From assembly GCA_015163815.1 (NCBI GenBank), contig JAAOIJ010000125.1, forward strand, positions 1 to 29,692: DNA of 29,692 nucleotides, read 5' to 3'. Below, piece by piece: positions 17,879 to 25,663 of the stretch (the first letter of the stretch is position 1; every line of letters starts with the position of its first letter). This DNA is from Endozoicomonadaceae bacterium. Its GTDB lineage: Bacteria; Pseudomonadota; Gammaproteobacteria; Pseudomonadales; Endozoicomonadaceae. The notes beneath the pieces were generated by a model. It was not told the origin of the DNA. It searched no databases and saw only the letters and a program-made list of their open reading frames with translations. Made by a program: the position numbers and the translations under genes.

Positions 17879-19993
17879 CTATTTAGGTGACAAGAGAAAC
17901 TTTTTAAACCACTCAAAAAAACTGTCTTCTGAATCTGAACAAGTCGTATTTTTTTTACTCTTCACAATAGCAGACTGACTTGGCGTTAAGATGCCCAATT
18001 TAACTAATCTTTTAAGCCCTGTATTCCAAATGGATAAGATGTTCATCTGATGATTCTGTTTTGCTTTCATAAAAGCAGATTGACCTTTTATACCCATCGC
18101 TAAACACCATTGAAAAATCATATCTTTTTCTTGAAGGCTTAATTTTTTTTGCCGATGTAATTGAACTGGCCAAGCTAATAACATTTTCAGCATATCTTCT
18201 TTTCCTAAACAAGAAACATAAGATAAATAAGACGCTCTGTTGTCATAATCTGAAAATAATAAATTAAATATCTCTAAATCATACTCTTGTTGTTTTTTTG
18301 ATCGCAACTTGAGCATCTGATCAAATACAACCTCTAGAGCATCTGGATTATCGTATTGAATAGCTGTTAATAAAAAAGAATGCTTCTGTAAGTTTTCTAA
18401 GTAGGATAGCAAGTAAAAGGCATCTTTTACTTTAAGAATACGTCCTTGAAATAAACAATTGAAATAACAAGAGAATCCATCAACGAATTGGTTATTCTGA
18501 AATAACAAGTCAACGCTTGATAGACAACCATTCTCAGCAAGCATTAACTTGAAGACATCCTCTTCAATTAAATGTCCAGCATTCAATAAATATACTATAC
18601 AATCAAGCATCATCGAGATACTTTTAACATTGCCCTTCAAAAAAGCACAATGCAATCCTGAACAATGGACTATATTATTTTTTTCTGCTTCATCTTCATA
18701 CGAATTCTTTGCCAATAGGAGTGACAGTAGCTTTGTCCGAGATAAAACCTGATGATCTGCTAATTCAATAATAAAATTTAAAAAACACGATAAAGATTGA
18801 TTGTTTTTTTTATCAAACAATTGATTTAATAAAGATTTTTTATTAAAAGTAAGGCCTAATAAAATTTCATATAAAGCTAGTTCATCTTCTGAGTTTAATG
18901 GTTCAGTTAAGTTAAAGTTATGTTTTAACTGATAAAATAAGGCATCGAGTGTTTTATGGAACCCATATCTTAAATAACGACTTGTACATTGTTGATTCAA
19001 CATAACCTGTCTTAAGTGTTGCAAACTAGTGATGCCAAATGCTGATAAATCAGTCGATATATTGGTTTCGCCATACAATCCATGCATCATTAAAATAGCA
19101 AAGATATCTTTATCAAGAGGTGCGCAGTAATTCAATGTGGTCGATAAACAATTGCTGCGAGCTTGATTGATGATATTGAATAACAAAAAACCTTTAGACG
19201 TTTTAGCATACAAATCCAGATGATTTTTTAGAATAAAGTTCAAAATAGATTGCCAAGCGTTCTGATTATCTATATTCACTTCAACAGCCTGTTTTTGTGT
19301 CGTCATATGCGTAACATCAAAATACTGATATTGAAAAGTTTGATTGGGATCATAAGCCATCATCCAACCTGTATTATCATGTCGCCTATAACTGATAATA
19401 GCCATTGCATGAAGTGTATTACATAATAGATAACGATTAATCGTTTCAACGGTTGATTGATAAAACATAGCCTGCATCATCTCTCCAAAATACTGAAAAT
19501 TAGAGACATATAAATCCACGCCAATGTTAAATGCAATATCATCCTCAAGGTCATAGGCTGGCTTTATATTTGACATAGAAGGAATATCATGGACTGATTT
19601 TAGTACTTGAAATTCGTTATGCTGATGACCATCAAAATCACTTAAAAAAGCATAAGCATACTGCAGACAAAAAATAGGCCTGTTATCATCAAAATCAACA
19701 TTGTGAATCTTACCATTACAGGATATTTTTGATAATTGATCATTGAGATTGATTCTTTTACTTTGAATATTCACTTGATTAGGTGTAAAAGGAGTCAATA
19801 AATCGGCTTGTTGTGATGTCGAGGTGCTGATCACGTGATGAGTCTGTAATTGACGGGCACGAGATGATAAAGATTCACATGAAAAGTTTGTATTTTTTCC
19901 AGGAAAAGCTTCTACAAAAAAACTAAAAAATAAAACGAATATCAATAAAAAAAATTTATTTTGATTATATATAAAAAGCGTCATTAAACACAT
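17879..19993 (-). CDS. Putative secreted cysteine-protease-like effector with ankyrin-like repeats (paralogue 2)
   Basis: This is the paralogue of the gene at 14993-17185, clearly homologous from start to about residue 690. As there, AAGGA favours the second ATG (19993), giving 704 residues. The hydrophobic export-like segment ending VEA-F is kept, and so are C109 (FCLQYAYAFL), H195 (CNTLHAMAIISYRR) and D215 (WMMAYDPNQ), all at the same numbers. Conservation of these three while nearby residues vary fits a catalytic role. The repeat region (SGLHCAFLKGNVKSISMML; TAIQYDNPDALEVVFDQM; VSCLGKEDMLKMLLAW; KQNHQMNILSIW) also persists. The tail is about 26 residues shorter and ends in an aromatic/basic stretch (FFEWFKKFLLSPK). 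The frame is intact, so both copies may be active. Function is inferred only. Confidence 0.8.
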   Translation of the reverse strand: MCLMTLFIYNQNKFFLLIFVLFFSFFVEAFPGKNTNFSCESLSSRARQLQTHHVISTSTSQQADLLTPFTPNQVNIQSKRINLNDQLSKISCNGKIHNVDFDDNRPIFCLQYAYAFLSDFDGHQHNEFQVLKSVHDIPSMSNIKPAYDLEDDIAFNIGVDLYVSNFQYFGEMMQAMFYQSTVETINRYLLCNTLHAMAIISYRRHDNTGWMMAYDPNQTFQYQYFDVTHMTTQKQAVEVNIDNQNAWQSILNFILKNHLDLYAKTSKGFLLFNIINQARSNCLSTTLNYCAPLDKDIFAILMMHGLYGETNISTDLSAFGITSLQHLRQVMLNQQCTSRYLRYGFHKTLDALFYQLKHNFNLTEPLNSEDELALYEILLGLTFNKKSLLNQLFDKKNNQSLSCFLNFIIELADHQVLSRTKLLSLLLAKNSYEDEAEKNNIVHCSGLHCAFLKGNVKSISMMLDCIVYLLNAGHLIEEDVFKLMLAENGCLSSVDLLFQNNQFVDGFSCYFNCLFQGRILKVKDAFYLLSYLENLQKHSFLLTAIQYDNPDALEVVFDQMLKLRSKKQQEYDLEIFNLLFSDYDNRASYLSYVSCLGKEDMLKMLLAWPVQLHRQKKLSLQEKDMIFQWCLAMGIKGQSAFMKAKQNHQMNILSIWNTGLKRLVKLGILTPSQSAIVKSKKNTTCSDSEDSFFEWFKKFLLSPK

Positions 19994-20515
19994 AACATAC
20001 ATCCTTGAAATGTTATATATTATATTTTTTCAATCAATAAAATAGACATCAATAATATTGATGCTTAATAAACAGCCTCAATCTCTCCAATAAACTATCA
20101 ATCTATTATTTGAATAAAAAAAAATAATGAATTATGGTATCAAAAACACATTATAATACAGACTTTGTGATACACATCATGGCATCGAATCCCATGATGT
20201 AGTCAGCATGACATGACTATAATGACCTAAGCACGACCAAAAAATCATCTGATCATGGCACATATCGACATTTTCGAATACAAAGTGAGAAAAAATCGAT
20301 AAAAAAAATCATATATACAAAAACTTGTCAGTATTGGCACCTATCAGGCGGCCTCATACGAAAAAGATGTCAATTTAAGACAACAAGAAAAAAAATAAGC
20401 CATATTTTTTAGACGATCCATTTAAAAACACAGTATACAGTTGAAATAAAAGAAGGTCTGTCCACTTAAACATCAATGCGATCATATTTCAATAGCATTG
20501 ATGATCCCTCTCATT
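17960..20515. repeat. Tandem duplication, unit 2 (gene plus upstream DNA)
   Basis: Homologous to unit 1. It lacks the MITE and therefore shows the empty site, reading AATCATCTGAT around 20246-20256, where unit 1 has AATC, then the element, then ATCTGAT. Blocks near 20262-20370 and 20400-20500 match 17581-17690 and 17705-17805 with many scattered changes. Confidence 0.75.
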
Positions 20516-20747
20516 TGTTAAAAACAAGCAGATTGATGATTGAATCGTGATTCAAACTCATAAAATAAAGATATTTTGCGTTGACTTAACTGATCCTCTA
20601 AAAAAATATGATGAGTCATCATGTGCTGTGCTTATAGTTAGTGGATGTTTTTCTATTTTTTATATAAAAAGTGATGAGAATCTGGTATTGTAAACAGACA
20701 AGATTAGCTGTATTGTCTTGATTATTTTTATAAAAGTGAATATTGAG

Positions 20748-20898
20748 TCGATTCTGAATAAATCAATTTTTTTGAAAAAAAATGTAAACGACTGAGTCGT
20801 AGCGATTGACGTAAAAAAATCAGGCACGACACAAACCATACTATCCAAGCACGCAATCATCGTAAATGATGCTCAACTCCACATAAAATAGCATTTAT
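20748..20898. repeat. Dispersed repeat, copy B
   Basis: Partner of 196-392. Both conserved blocks are in the same order and orientation: block 1 at 20748-20773, block 2 at 20842-20898. The latter includes the hairpin-like ATCAT-CGTAA-ATGAT in place of CATCG-CAAA-CGATG in copy A. Confidence 0.55.
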
Positions 20899-20972
20899 TG
20901 CATATAACACATATTTAGCCGGCTTTTAAAAACCAACAAATACAATATATCAATAAGACACACATGATATTA

Positions 20973-20981
20973 TGGTATAAT
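20973..20981 (+). promoter_or_regulatory. Extended -10 promoter, rightward
   Basis: TGG directly followed by a consensus TATAAT (20976-20981) forms an extended -10 element. No good -35 is present, which such promoters can do without. Transcription would start near 20988, about 370 nt before the next gene, with only a ten-codon frame between. Confidence 0.4.
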
Positions 20982-21240
20982 CTTTTCAGATGAGTGCTGA
21001 TATAAAATCTGGAAAAAAATGAAAGAATAAAAACTCGAAAAACAAATTTATTTTTCAATAAATTCAGCCATCATATTGATCATGAAAGCATTCTTTGAGC
21101 AATATAATCAAGCCTTAAACAATCAACATCTTCTTAATCTATAGAAATATAGTTTAATCATTATAATTCAATAAAATAAAAAGCATATTCAATAATAGTG
21201 AACTTTTCTTATCATACAGTGTCTCATAGGCTGTCTAGTT

Positions 21241-21294
21241 TATAATTTGTATAATTTGAAATAAAACAATATGTTTTATATTGCACAAATTATA
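21241..21294. promoter_or_regulatory. Nested inverted repeats upstream of the 226-codon gene
   Basis: Outer arms TATAATTTGT (21241-21250) and ACAAATTATA (21285-21294) are perfect complements. Inside them ATAAAACA (21261-21268) and TGTTTTAT (21272-21279) form a second perfect palindrome with a 3-base centre. This could be an operator, a cruciform or a mobile-element scar. Confidence 0.45.
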
Positions 21295-21359
21295 GACGTA
21301 GATATACGTGCCATGATCGAAATAATTATACTAATTATCAATTAAATGAGGAAAATATA

Positions 21360-22040
21360 ATGGAAAAATGCTCACAAAATCAACAATATGTTGGTAACAG
21401 TCAATCAATTGCTGATAGCGCAATGCAAAGCCCATCTATCGAGCAGCCGTCTGTCAAAAAGTTTGGTAGAGAAGCTTCACCTATGGATATGGAGGCTGAG
21501 CAAACCAATTTTATGGAAAAAACAGCAGCCAATAATCATAAACGTAAATTGAACGAAGACGACGATCTTCTTCCTATTCGTCGACTTTGTAATAGGAGTG
21601 TCAATCAGAAGGCTTTTTCTCTAAAAAGCCTTAATAGGGATTTAGCAGAAATGAAAAAATCAGCAGAATTATTAATCGCACTCGATTTCTCTTTATATGG
21701 TCTCTCGGCTACTAAACCAGTTGTCAATAAGGACGAGGCAGTAAATGCGGATATAGCTTGTCAACGTATATTAAAAATAATAGATTTCCATCAAAATATA
21801 CTTGATCAAATTTCTTGTATATCAAGTAAACAAAGGAAAGCATTAGATGAAACACTCTTGTCAAAGGGTGTGTCTAAAAATACATTCATTAAAAATATAC
21901 GCCAAATAATCTACAGCCTAAACATGCTTGATATGAAAAGCAAAACAATATCCACAGGCGACACAGATAAAACTTTGATTGAAACCAGTCCTTCAACATT
22001 AACTGATTTATTAGATGAGATGCCGTTTTTAATGATTTAA
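21360..22040 (+). CDS. Hypothetical protein, orphan, candidate effector
   Basis: I do not recognise this 226-residue protein. The ATG follows ATGAGGAAAATATA, a good ribosome site. The first 85 residues are polar and probably disordered (Gln, Ser, Asn and Glu rich) and carry a basic-acidic cluster (HKRKLNEDDD, then PIRRL) that looks somewhat like a nuclear localisation signal. From about 86 on, the sequence looks helical and globular (LKSLNRDLAEMKKSAELLIAL; ACQRILKIIDFHQNILDQIS), and the C-terminus is acidic and hydrophobic (LTDLLDEMPFLMI). There is no signal peptide or membrane span. It stands alone in the repeat-rich region, with a nested palindrome upstream and a MITE directly downstream. 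A host-directed role is a guess from context. Confidence 0.65.
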   Translation: MEKCSQNQQYVGNSQSIADSAMQSPSIEQPSVKKFGREASPMDMEAEQTNFMEKTAANNHKRKLNEDDDLLPIRRLCNRSVNQKAFSLKSLNRDLAEMKKSAELLIALDFSLYGLSATKPVVNKDEAVNADIACQRILKIIDFHQNILDQISCISSKQRKALDETLLSKGVSKNTFIKNIRQIIYSLNMLDMKSKTISTGDTDKTLIETSPSTLTDLLDEMPFLMI

Positions 22041-22058
22041 CTTCAAGAAAATATAGGC

Positions 22059-22166
22059 TGAGACCTTTGCAATAAGTAGTTCAATGAATAATTTATTTAT
22101 TTTTTAAACTATTTTAATAAAAAAGATCATATCAGGAGTCTTTGTTGTCTTATTGCAAAGGTCTCA
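22059..22166. mobile_element. MITE copy 2 (108 bp, perfect 18-bp terminal inverted repeats)
   Basis: TGAGACCTTTGCAATAAG (22059-22076) and CTTATTGCAAAGGTCTCA (22149-22166) are perfect reverse complements. The interior matches copy 1 at 17428-17568, minus 33 bases lost (or gained there) near short T-rich direct repeats. It is too short to encode a transposase. Flanking bases do not show an obvious target duplication. Confidence 0.85.
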
Positions 22167-22415
22167 TCCCATATAAAAATAATCGAGTTGATTGATTGGC
22201 ATGCGTTACTTCTTGCCTGGTGTTTGGCTTAAACATGATTTTTTATCTATTTTAATAGAGTATTCGTTAGATTCATTGTGAAAATTATTGATTGCTTTGC
22301 TTATCTTGTGCGGTGTTTTTCTATCATCCCATAGAGATAAATGAATAGCAAAAAGTGATACGCATGATCGCTATTTGAATGTTTTTTTGACTGTATAGTT
22401 GTATTGAATCATTGA

Positions 22416-22441
22416 AACAGGCTATGAGTTCTCATCCTGTT
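22416..22441 (-). terminator. Hairpin downstream of uppS
   Basis: AACAGG-CT-ATGAG-TT-CTCAT-CCTGTT folds into a stem of 11 pairs with a two-base bulge, 44 bp past the uppS stop. The run of T after it on the minus strand is short, so termination is plausible rather than certain. Confidence 0.4.
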
Positions 22442-22484
22442 CTGTTCAATATCAAGGCATATGGCAATGTATGCGTTATCGTTT

Positions 22485-23285
22485 TTATGCTGGCGCATGA
22501 TGATGTGCTTCTGATTTTATTTGATTGCCAAATCGACGTTGTCGAGACGCATAATTGATCAGTGCGTGCTGAAAAGTGATTTCATTAAAATCTGGCCATA
22601 AAGTATCTGTAAAATATAATTCCGCATAAGCACTTTGCCATAGCATGAAATTACTGAGACGATTTTCTCCACTAGTTCGAATTAATAAATCCAGTTCAGG
22701 TAAATGAGCTGTTGATAAATGAGAGGAGAACATCTCTGTATTGATCTCTTCAATTGCTATTTCATTTTTTTGTACTTTACGTATTAGGTGTTTGGTTGTT
22801 TCTAGAATATCCCAGCGTCCACCATAATTAATGGCTAAAACTAAGGTATACGTTTGATTATTATATGTGAGGGTTTGTGCTTCTAAAAGAAGTCGCTGTA
22901 GTGCGCTATTGAGTACGTTAATATTACCAATAATTTTTAATTTAATGTCATGTTTATTGAGCAGTTTAATATCACTTTTAATGGTTGAAAATAATAATTG
23001 AAAGAGATAATTGACTTCATTTTTAGGGCGTTTCCAGTTTTCACTAGAAAAGATAAATAGTGATAATGTTTCAATTGCATATTTTGAACAATATTGTAGT
23101 AAATCACGCACAGCTTGTAAGCCAGCAAGATGACCACTTCCAAGATTTAATTTATGATTGTTTTTAGCCCAACGCGTATTGCCATCCAGAATAATTCCGA
23201 TATGTTTCGGTAGTTTATGTTTCGGAATTTCATGAATTGTTTGATTTTTTTTTTCATGATCATTAGGATGGCTGTGTTTAGACAT
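22485..23285 (-). CDS. uppS: Undecaprenyl diphosphate synthase (cis-prenyltransferase)
   Basis: UppS adds isoprene units to farnesyl diphosphate to make the C55 lipid carrier for peptidoglycan and other surface polymers. In this 266-residue protein the P-loop motif reads ILDGNTRWAKNN, with the catalytic aspartate at D34; most bacteria have DGNGRWAK, so Gly to Thr is unusual. Other signatures are FSSENWKRP, LAINYGGRWDI and DLLIRTSGENRLSNFMLWQSAYAELYF with the RTSGE substrate-binding motif. The first 25 residues are a polar extension before the conserved core. The gene lies 39 bp after frr as last member of the rpsB-tsf-pyrH-frr-uppS series. cdsA, normally next, is absent. Confidence 0.94.
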   Translation of the reverse strand: MSKHSHPNDHEKKNQTIHEIPKHKLPKHIGIILDGNTRWAKNNHKLNLGSGHLAGLQAVRDLLQYCSKYAIETLSLFIFSSENWKRPKNEVNYLFQLLFSTIKSDIKLLNKHDIKLKIIGNINVLNSALQRLLLEAQTLTYNNQTYTLVLAINYGGRWDILETTKHLIRKVQKNEIAIEEINTEMFSSHLSTAHLPELDLLIRTSGENRLSNFMLWQSAYAELYFTDTLWPDFNEITFQHALINYASRQRRFGNQIKSEAHHHAPA

Positions 23286-23324
23286 GTGGTGCGCATCAAG
23301 TATTATTTTGCAACAATAAAATCA

Positions 23325-23882
23325 TTAAATAGCCATTAAACTGTTTTCTTTATTAGATAGTAAAATGTCAATTTTTTTTATGTACTGATCCGTGAGTTTT
23401 TGTATTTTGTCTTGCGATTTTCGGTTTTCATCTTCAGTTATTTGTTTTTGTTTTTCTAAGTTTTTTAATTCTGTAATTGCGTCACGCCTAATATTTCGAA
23501 TGGCTACTTTTGTGTTTTCTGTTTCTTGTCGAGCTTGTTTGACATAACTTTTTCGACTGTCTTCAGTTAAAGGAGGCAGCGGAATACGAATGCTGTCTCC
23601 AGCAGCGTTAGGGTTTAATCCAAGATTCGCTTTTAAAATTGCTTTTTCAACAATAGGGCTCATATTTTTTTCCCATACCTTGATAACTAATGTTCTCGCA
23701 TCTTCAGCAATCACATTGGCTACTTGGCTTAATGGCGTATTTGTACCATAATAATCCACTTTAATGCCATCGAGTAAACTGGGATGTGCACGCCCAGTTC
23801 TAATTTTCGCTAAATTTTGCGTTAATAAATTAACACCTTTTTCCATGCGAGTTGTTGTATTTTGATGTATGTCATTGATCAT
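23325..23882 (-). CDS. frr: Ribosome recycling factor
   Basis: RRF works with EF-G to split the post-termination ribosome in the cytoplasm. At 185 residues it has the same length as the E. coli protein. Family blocks are present: RTGRAHPSLLDGIKVDYYGTNTPL near the start (about 31-54), PNAAGDSIRIPLPPLTEDSRKSYVKQAR in the middle, and IRRDAITELKNLEK in the C-terminal three-helix bundle. It follows pyrH by 39 bp and precedes uppS by 39 bp in a conserved order, so co-transcription is expected. Confidence 0.97.
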   Translation of the reverse strand: MINDIHQNTTTRMEKGVNLLTQNLAKIRTGRAHPSLLDGIKVDYYGTNTPLSQVANVIAEDARTLVIKVWEKNMSPIVEKAILKANLGLNPNAAGDSIRIPLPPLTEDSRKSYVKQARQETENTKVAIRNIRRDAITELKNLEKQKQITEDENRKSQDKIQKLTDQYIKKIDILLSNKENSLMAI

Positions 23883-23921
23883 GAAAAGCGATCCTATGCA
23901 GAATAATATCTATTAAAGGTA

Positions 23922-24662
23922 TTAAGCAAAAATGAGAGTACCTTCATTTTCACCTAAAATGATGCGATGTAGCGCCATAGGGCGATGAATATTGCATACT
24001 ATCAAAGGTAATTTATGTTCTCTCATTAAAAAAATTGAAGTTAAATCCATTATGTTGAGTTTTTTTGATATTACGTCATCATATGACAGCTTTTGATAGC
24101 GTTTAGCTTGAGGATTTATAATAGGGTCTTGATCATAAACACCTTCTACTTTAGTAGCTTTAATGACGATATCAACTTCCATTTCAATCCCTCTTAAACT
24201 AGCTGTTGTATCTGTTGTAAACAGTGGGTTTCCAGTTCCGCCAGCGCATATAATAATGAAACCTTGTTGTAATAAATGAATAGCTTTTTTAAAATGATAT
24301 AAAGGTGTAATACTATCCATGGGTATAGAGGATAAAACTTGAGATGGATTCCCTAATTGAATGAGGACATCTTTCATAGCTAAAGCATTGATAACTGTAG
24401 CGAGCATACCCATATGATCGCCAGTAATTCGGTTAATCCCGTTTTTTTCTAGAGAGATGCCTCTAAAAATATTGCCAGCACCAATGACTAGCACAATTTG
24501 AATACCTTGTTGCGATAAGTCAAATAATTCTTTAGCTAATCGATTTACAATTAAGAAATCAATTCCTGCTGCTTGTTCTCCCATCAAAGCTTCACCACTT
24601 AGTTTCACTAAAATACGATTGTATTTTTTTTTCAGTAGTCGTTTTTCAAAATTTTCAGACAT
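23922..24662 (-). CDS. pyrH: UMP kinase
   Basis: PyrH phosphorylates UMP to UDP, the first step toward UTP and CTP, and is usually a hexamer regulated by GTP and UTP. The protein has 246 residues and the amino-acid-kinase fold: RILVKLSGEAL at the N-terminus, GAGNIFRG (61-68), a DHMGMLATVINALAMKD block, GGTGNPLFTTDT, KATKVEGVYDQDP and a final LGENEGTLI. The length is typical. The start ATG at 24662 lies 47 bp after tsf. In this window it is functionally linked to pyrG, which uses the UTP derived from its product. Confidence 0.97.
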   Translation of the reverse strand: MSENFEKRLLKKKYNRILVKLSGEALMGEQAAGIDFLIVNRLAKELFDLSQQGIQIVLVIGAGNIFRGISLEKNGINRITGDHMGMLATVINALAMKDVLIQLGNPSQVLSSIPMDSITPLYHFKKAIHLLQQGFIIICAGGTGNPLFTTDTTASLRGIEMEVDIVIKATKVEGVYDQDPIINPQAKRYQKLSYDDVISKKLNIMDLTSIFLMREHKLPLIVCNIHRPMALHRIILGENEGTLIFA

Positions 24663-24709
24663 ACAATATAATTCCTGAAAAAGATAGCCTTGATATGGAA
24701 GATAGGATG

Positions 24710-25564
24710 TTAAAGTCCTGCTTGTTCACGGACTTCTGCTGCAAAATCTACGACTTCTTTTGCGATACCTTCACCCACTTCATAGCGTACAAATTGCTGA
24801 ATTGATGCGTTATGTTGTGTGAGTAATTGGGCAATCGTTTGTTCTGGGTTTTTGACAAAAGCTTGTTCAACTAAACTATTTTCAGATAAGAATTTTTTGA
24901 TTCGGCCAGCAATCATTTTATCTATAATATCAGCTGGTTTGCCACTTTCAAGTGCTTGTGCTTTAAAAATATCTTTCTCTTTTTCAAGCATATCATGAGG
25001 CATGTCAGATGCTTGAATAACTTCTGGATTTGTTGCAGCGATATGCATTGCAATATCATGCGCAATTTGGTGAGTTCCAGTGTCTAGTGCAACGATGACA
25101 GCAATACGGTTATTACCATGTGTGTAGGTATTGATAATAGGTCCGTTTAAATGCATTAGTCGACGTATTGTAATGTTTTCACCAATTTTTTGAATTAAAC
25201 TTTGGCGCTCGGATTCTAGTTGTTTCTTGAGTTCTTCAATGGTTATATTGTGATGATTAAAAGCAATTTGAGCGGTATTTTTAACAAAATCTTGAAAACC
25301 TGTATCTCTAGAAGCGAAATCAGTTTCGCAATTCACTTCTAATATAACGGCTTGATTTTTTTTATCATTTATTTTGACATAAATAATGCCTTCTGCTGCA
25401 ATACGCCCTGCTTTCTTTGCAGCTTTAGCTTGACCTGATTTTCGTAATGCTTCGATTGCTTGTTCAATATCACCATTTACATCAGTTAAAGCGTTTTTGC
25501 ATTCCATCATGCCTAAACCAGTTCGTTCTCGCAATTCTTTAACTAAAGCAGCGGAAATAGCCAT
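24710..25564 (-). CDS. tsf: Elongation factor Ts
   Basis: EF-Ts exchanges GDP for GTP on EF-Tu. The open frame extends to 25639, but the family start MAISAALVKELRERTG and an AGAGGA site ten bases before the ATG at 25564 give a 284-residue protein, near the E. coli length. The N-terminal UBA-like domain (LVKELRERTGLGMMECKNAL) is followed by RKSGQAKAAKKAGRIAAEG and the core motif VNCETDFASRDTGFQDFV, where the TDF element contacts EF-Tu. The gene lies 99 bp after rpsB, the standard neighbour with which it is co-transcribed in most bacteria. Confidence 0.97.
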   Translation of the reverse strand: MAISAALVKELRERTGLGMMECKNALTDVNGDIEQAIEALRKSGQAKAAKKAGRIAAEGIIYVKINDKKNQAVILEVNCETDFASRDTGFQDFVKNTAQIAFNHHNITIEELKKQLESERQSLIQKIGENITIRRLMHLNGPIINTYTHGNNRIAVIVALDTGTHQIAHDIAMHIAATNPEVIQASDMPHDMLEKEKDIFKAQALESGKPADIIDKMIAGRIKKFLSENSLVEQAFVKNPEQTIAQLLTQHNASIQQFVRYEVGEGIAKEVVDFAAEVREQAGL

Positions 25565-25663
25565 GGTTTTTTTGTCCTCTGGGTTAGTATTAACAGATTG
25601 AGAGAGCTTGGTGTGTTTGTTGCATTCATGCTCTCTCATACTACAGTTTATTGATCAGATTAG

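Larger units (their letters stand above)
19994..21359. other. Long non-coding region (about 1.37 kb)
   Basis: No credible gene is present; a 66-codon minus-strand frame at 20660-20860 overlaps the dispersed repeat and is not conserved in the other repeat copy. The region holds duplicated leader DNA (to about 20515), a 15-bp palindrome at 20608-20622, dispersed repeat copy B (20748-20898), an extended -10 promoter (20973-20981) and a nested inverted repeat (21241-21294) before the 226-codon gene. Confidence 0.6.
22041..22484. other. Intergenic region between the orphan gene and uppS
   Basis: This gap of 444 bp contains MITE copy 2 (22059-22166) and a hairpin near 22416-22441 just past the uppS stop. 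The stretch from 22170 to 22410 has no open frame, RNA gene or repeat that I can support. It occupies the place where cdsA usually follows uppS, but I see no recognisable cdsA remnant. Confidence 0.55.

Noticed and set aside
18012..18212. 66-codon minus-strand frame inside paralogue 2
   Set aside because: It overlaps the main frame on the same strand in a different phase and has no independent support.
20608..20622. 15-bp palindrome ATGATGA-G-TCATCAT
   Set aside because: A single short palindrome with no nearby promoter or gene; easily due to chance in this composition.
20660..20860. 66-codon minus-strand frame in the long non-coding region
   Set aside because: It overlaps the dispersed repeat, and the matching frame in copy A stops after a few codons, so coding is not conserved.
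14993..22484. CRISPR array or defence island
   Set aside because: Repeats here are a large gene duplication and two MITEs; no short regularly spaced repeats, cas genes or nuclease-type defence genes are seen.
25565..25639. Longer N-terminus for EF-Ts
   Set aside because: The extra 25 residues precede the family start, and the ATG at 25564 has its own ribosome site.
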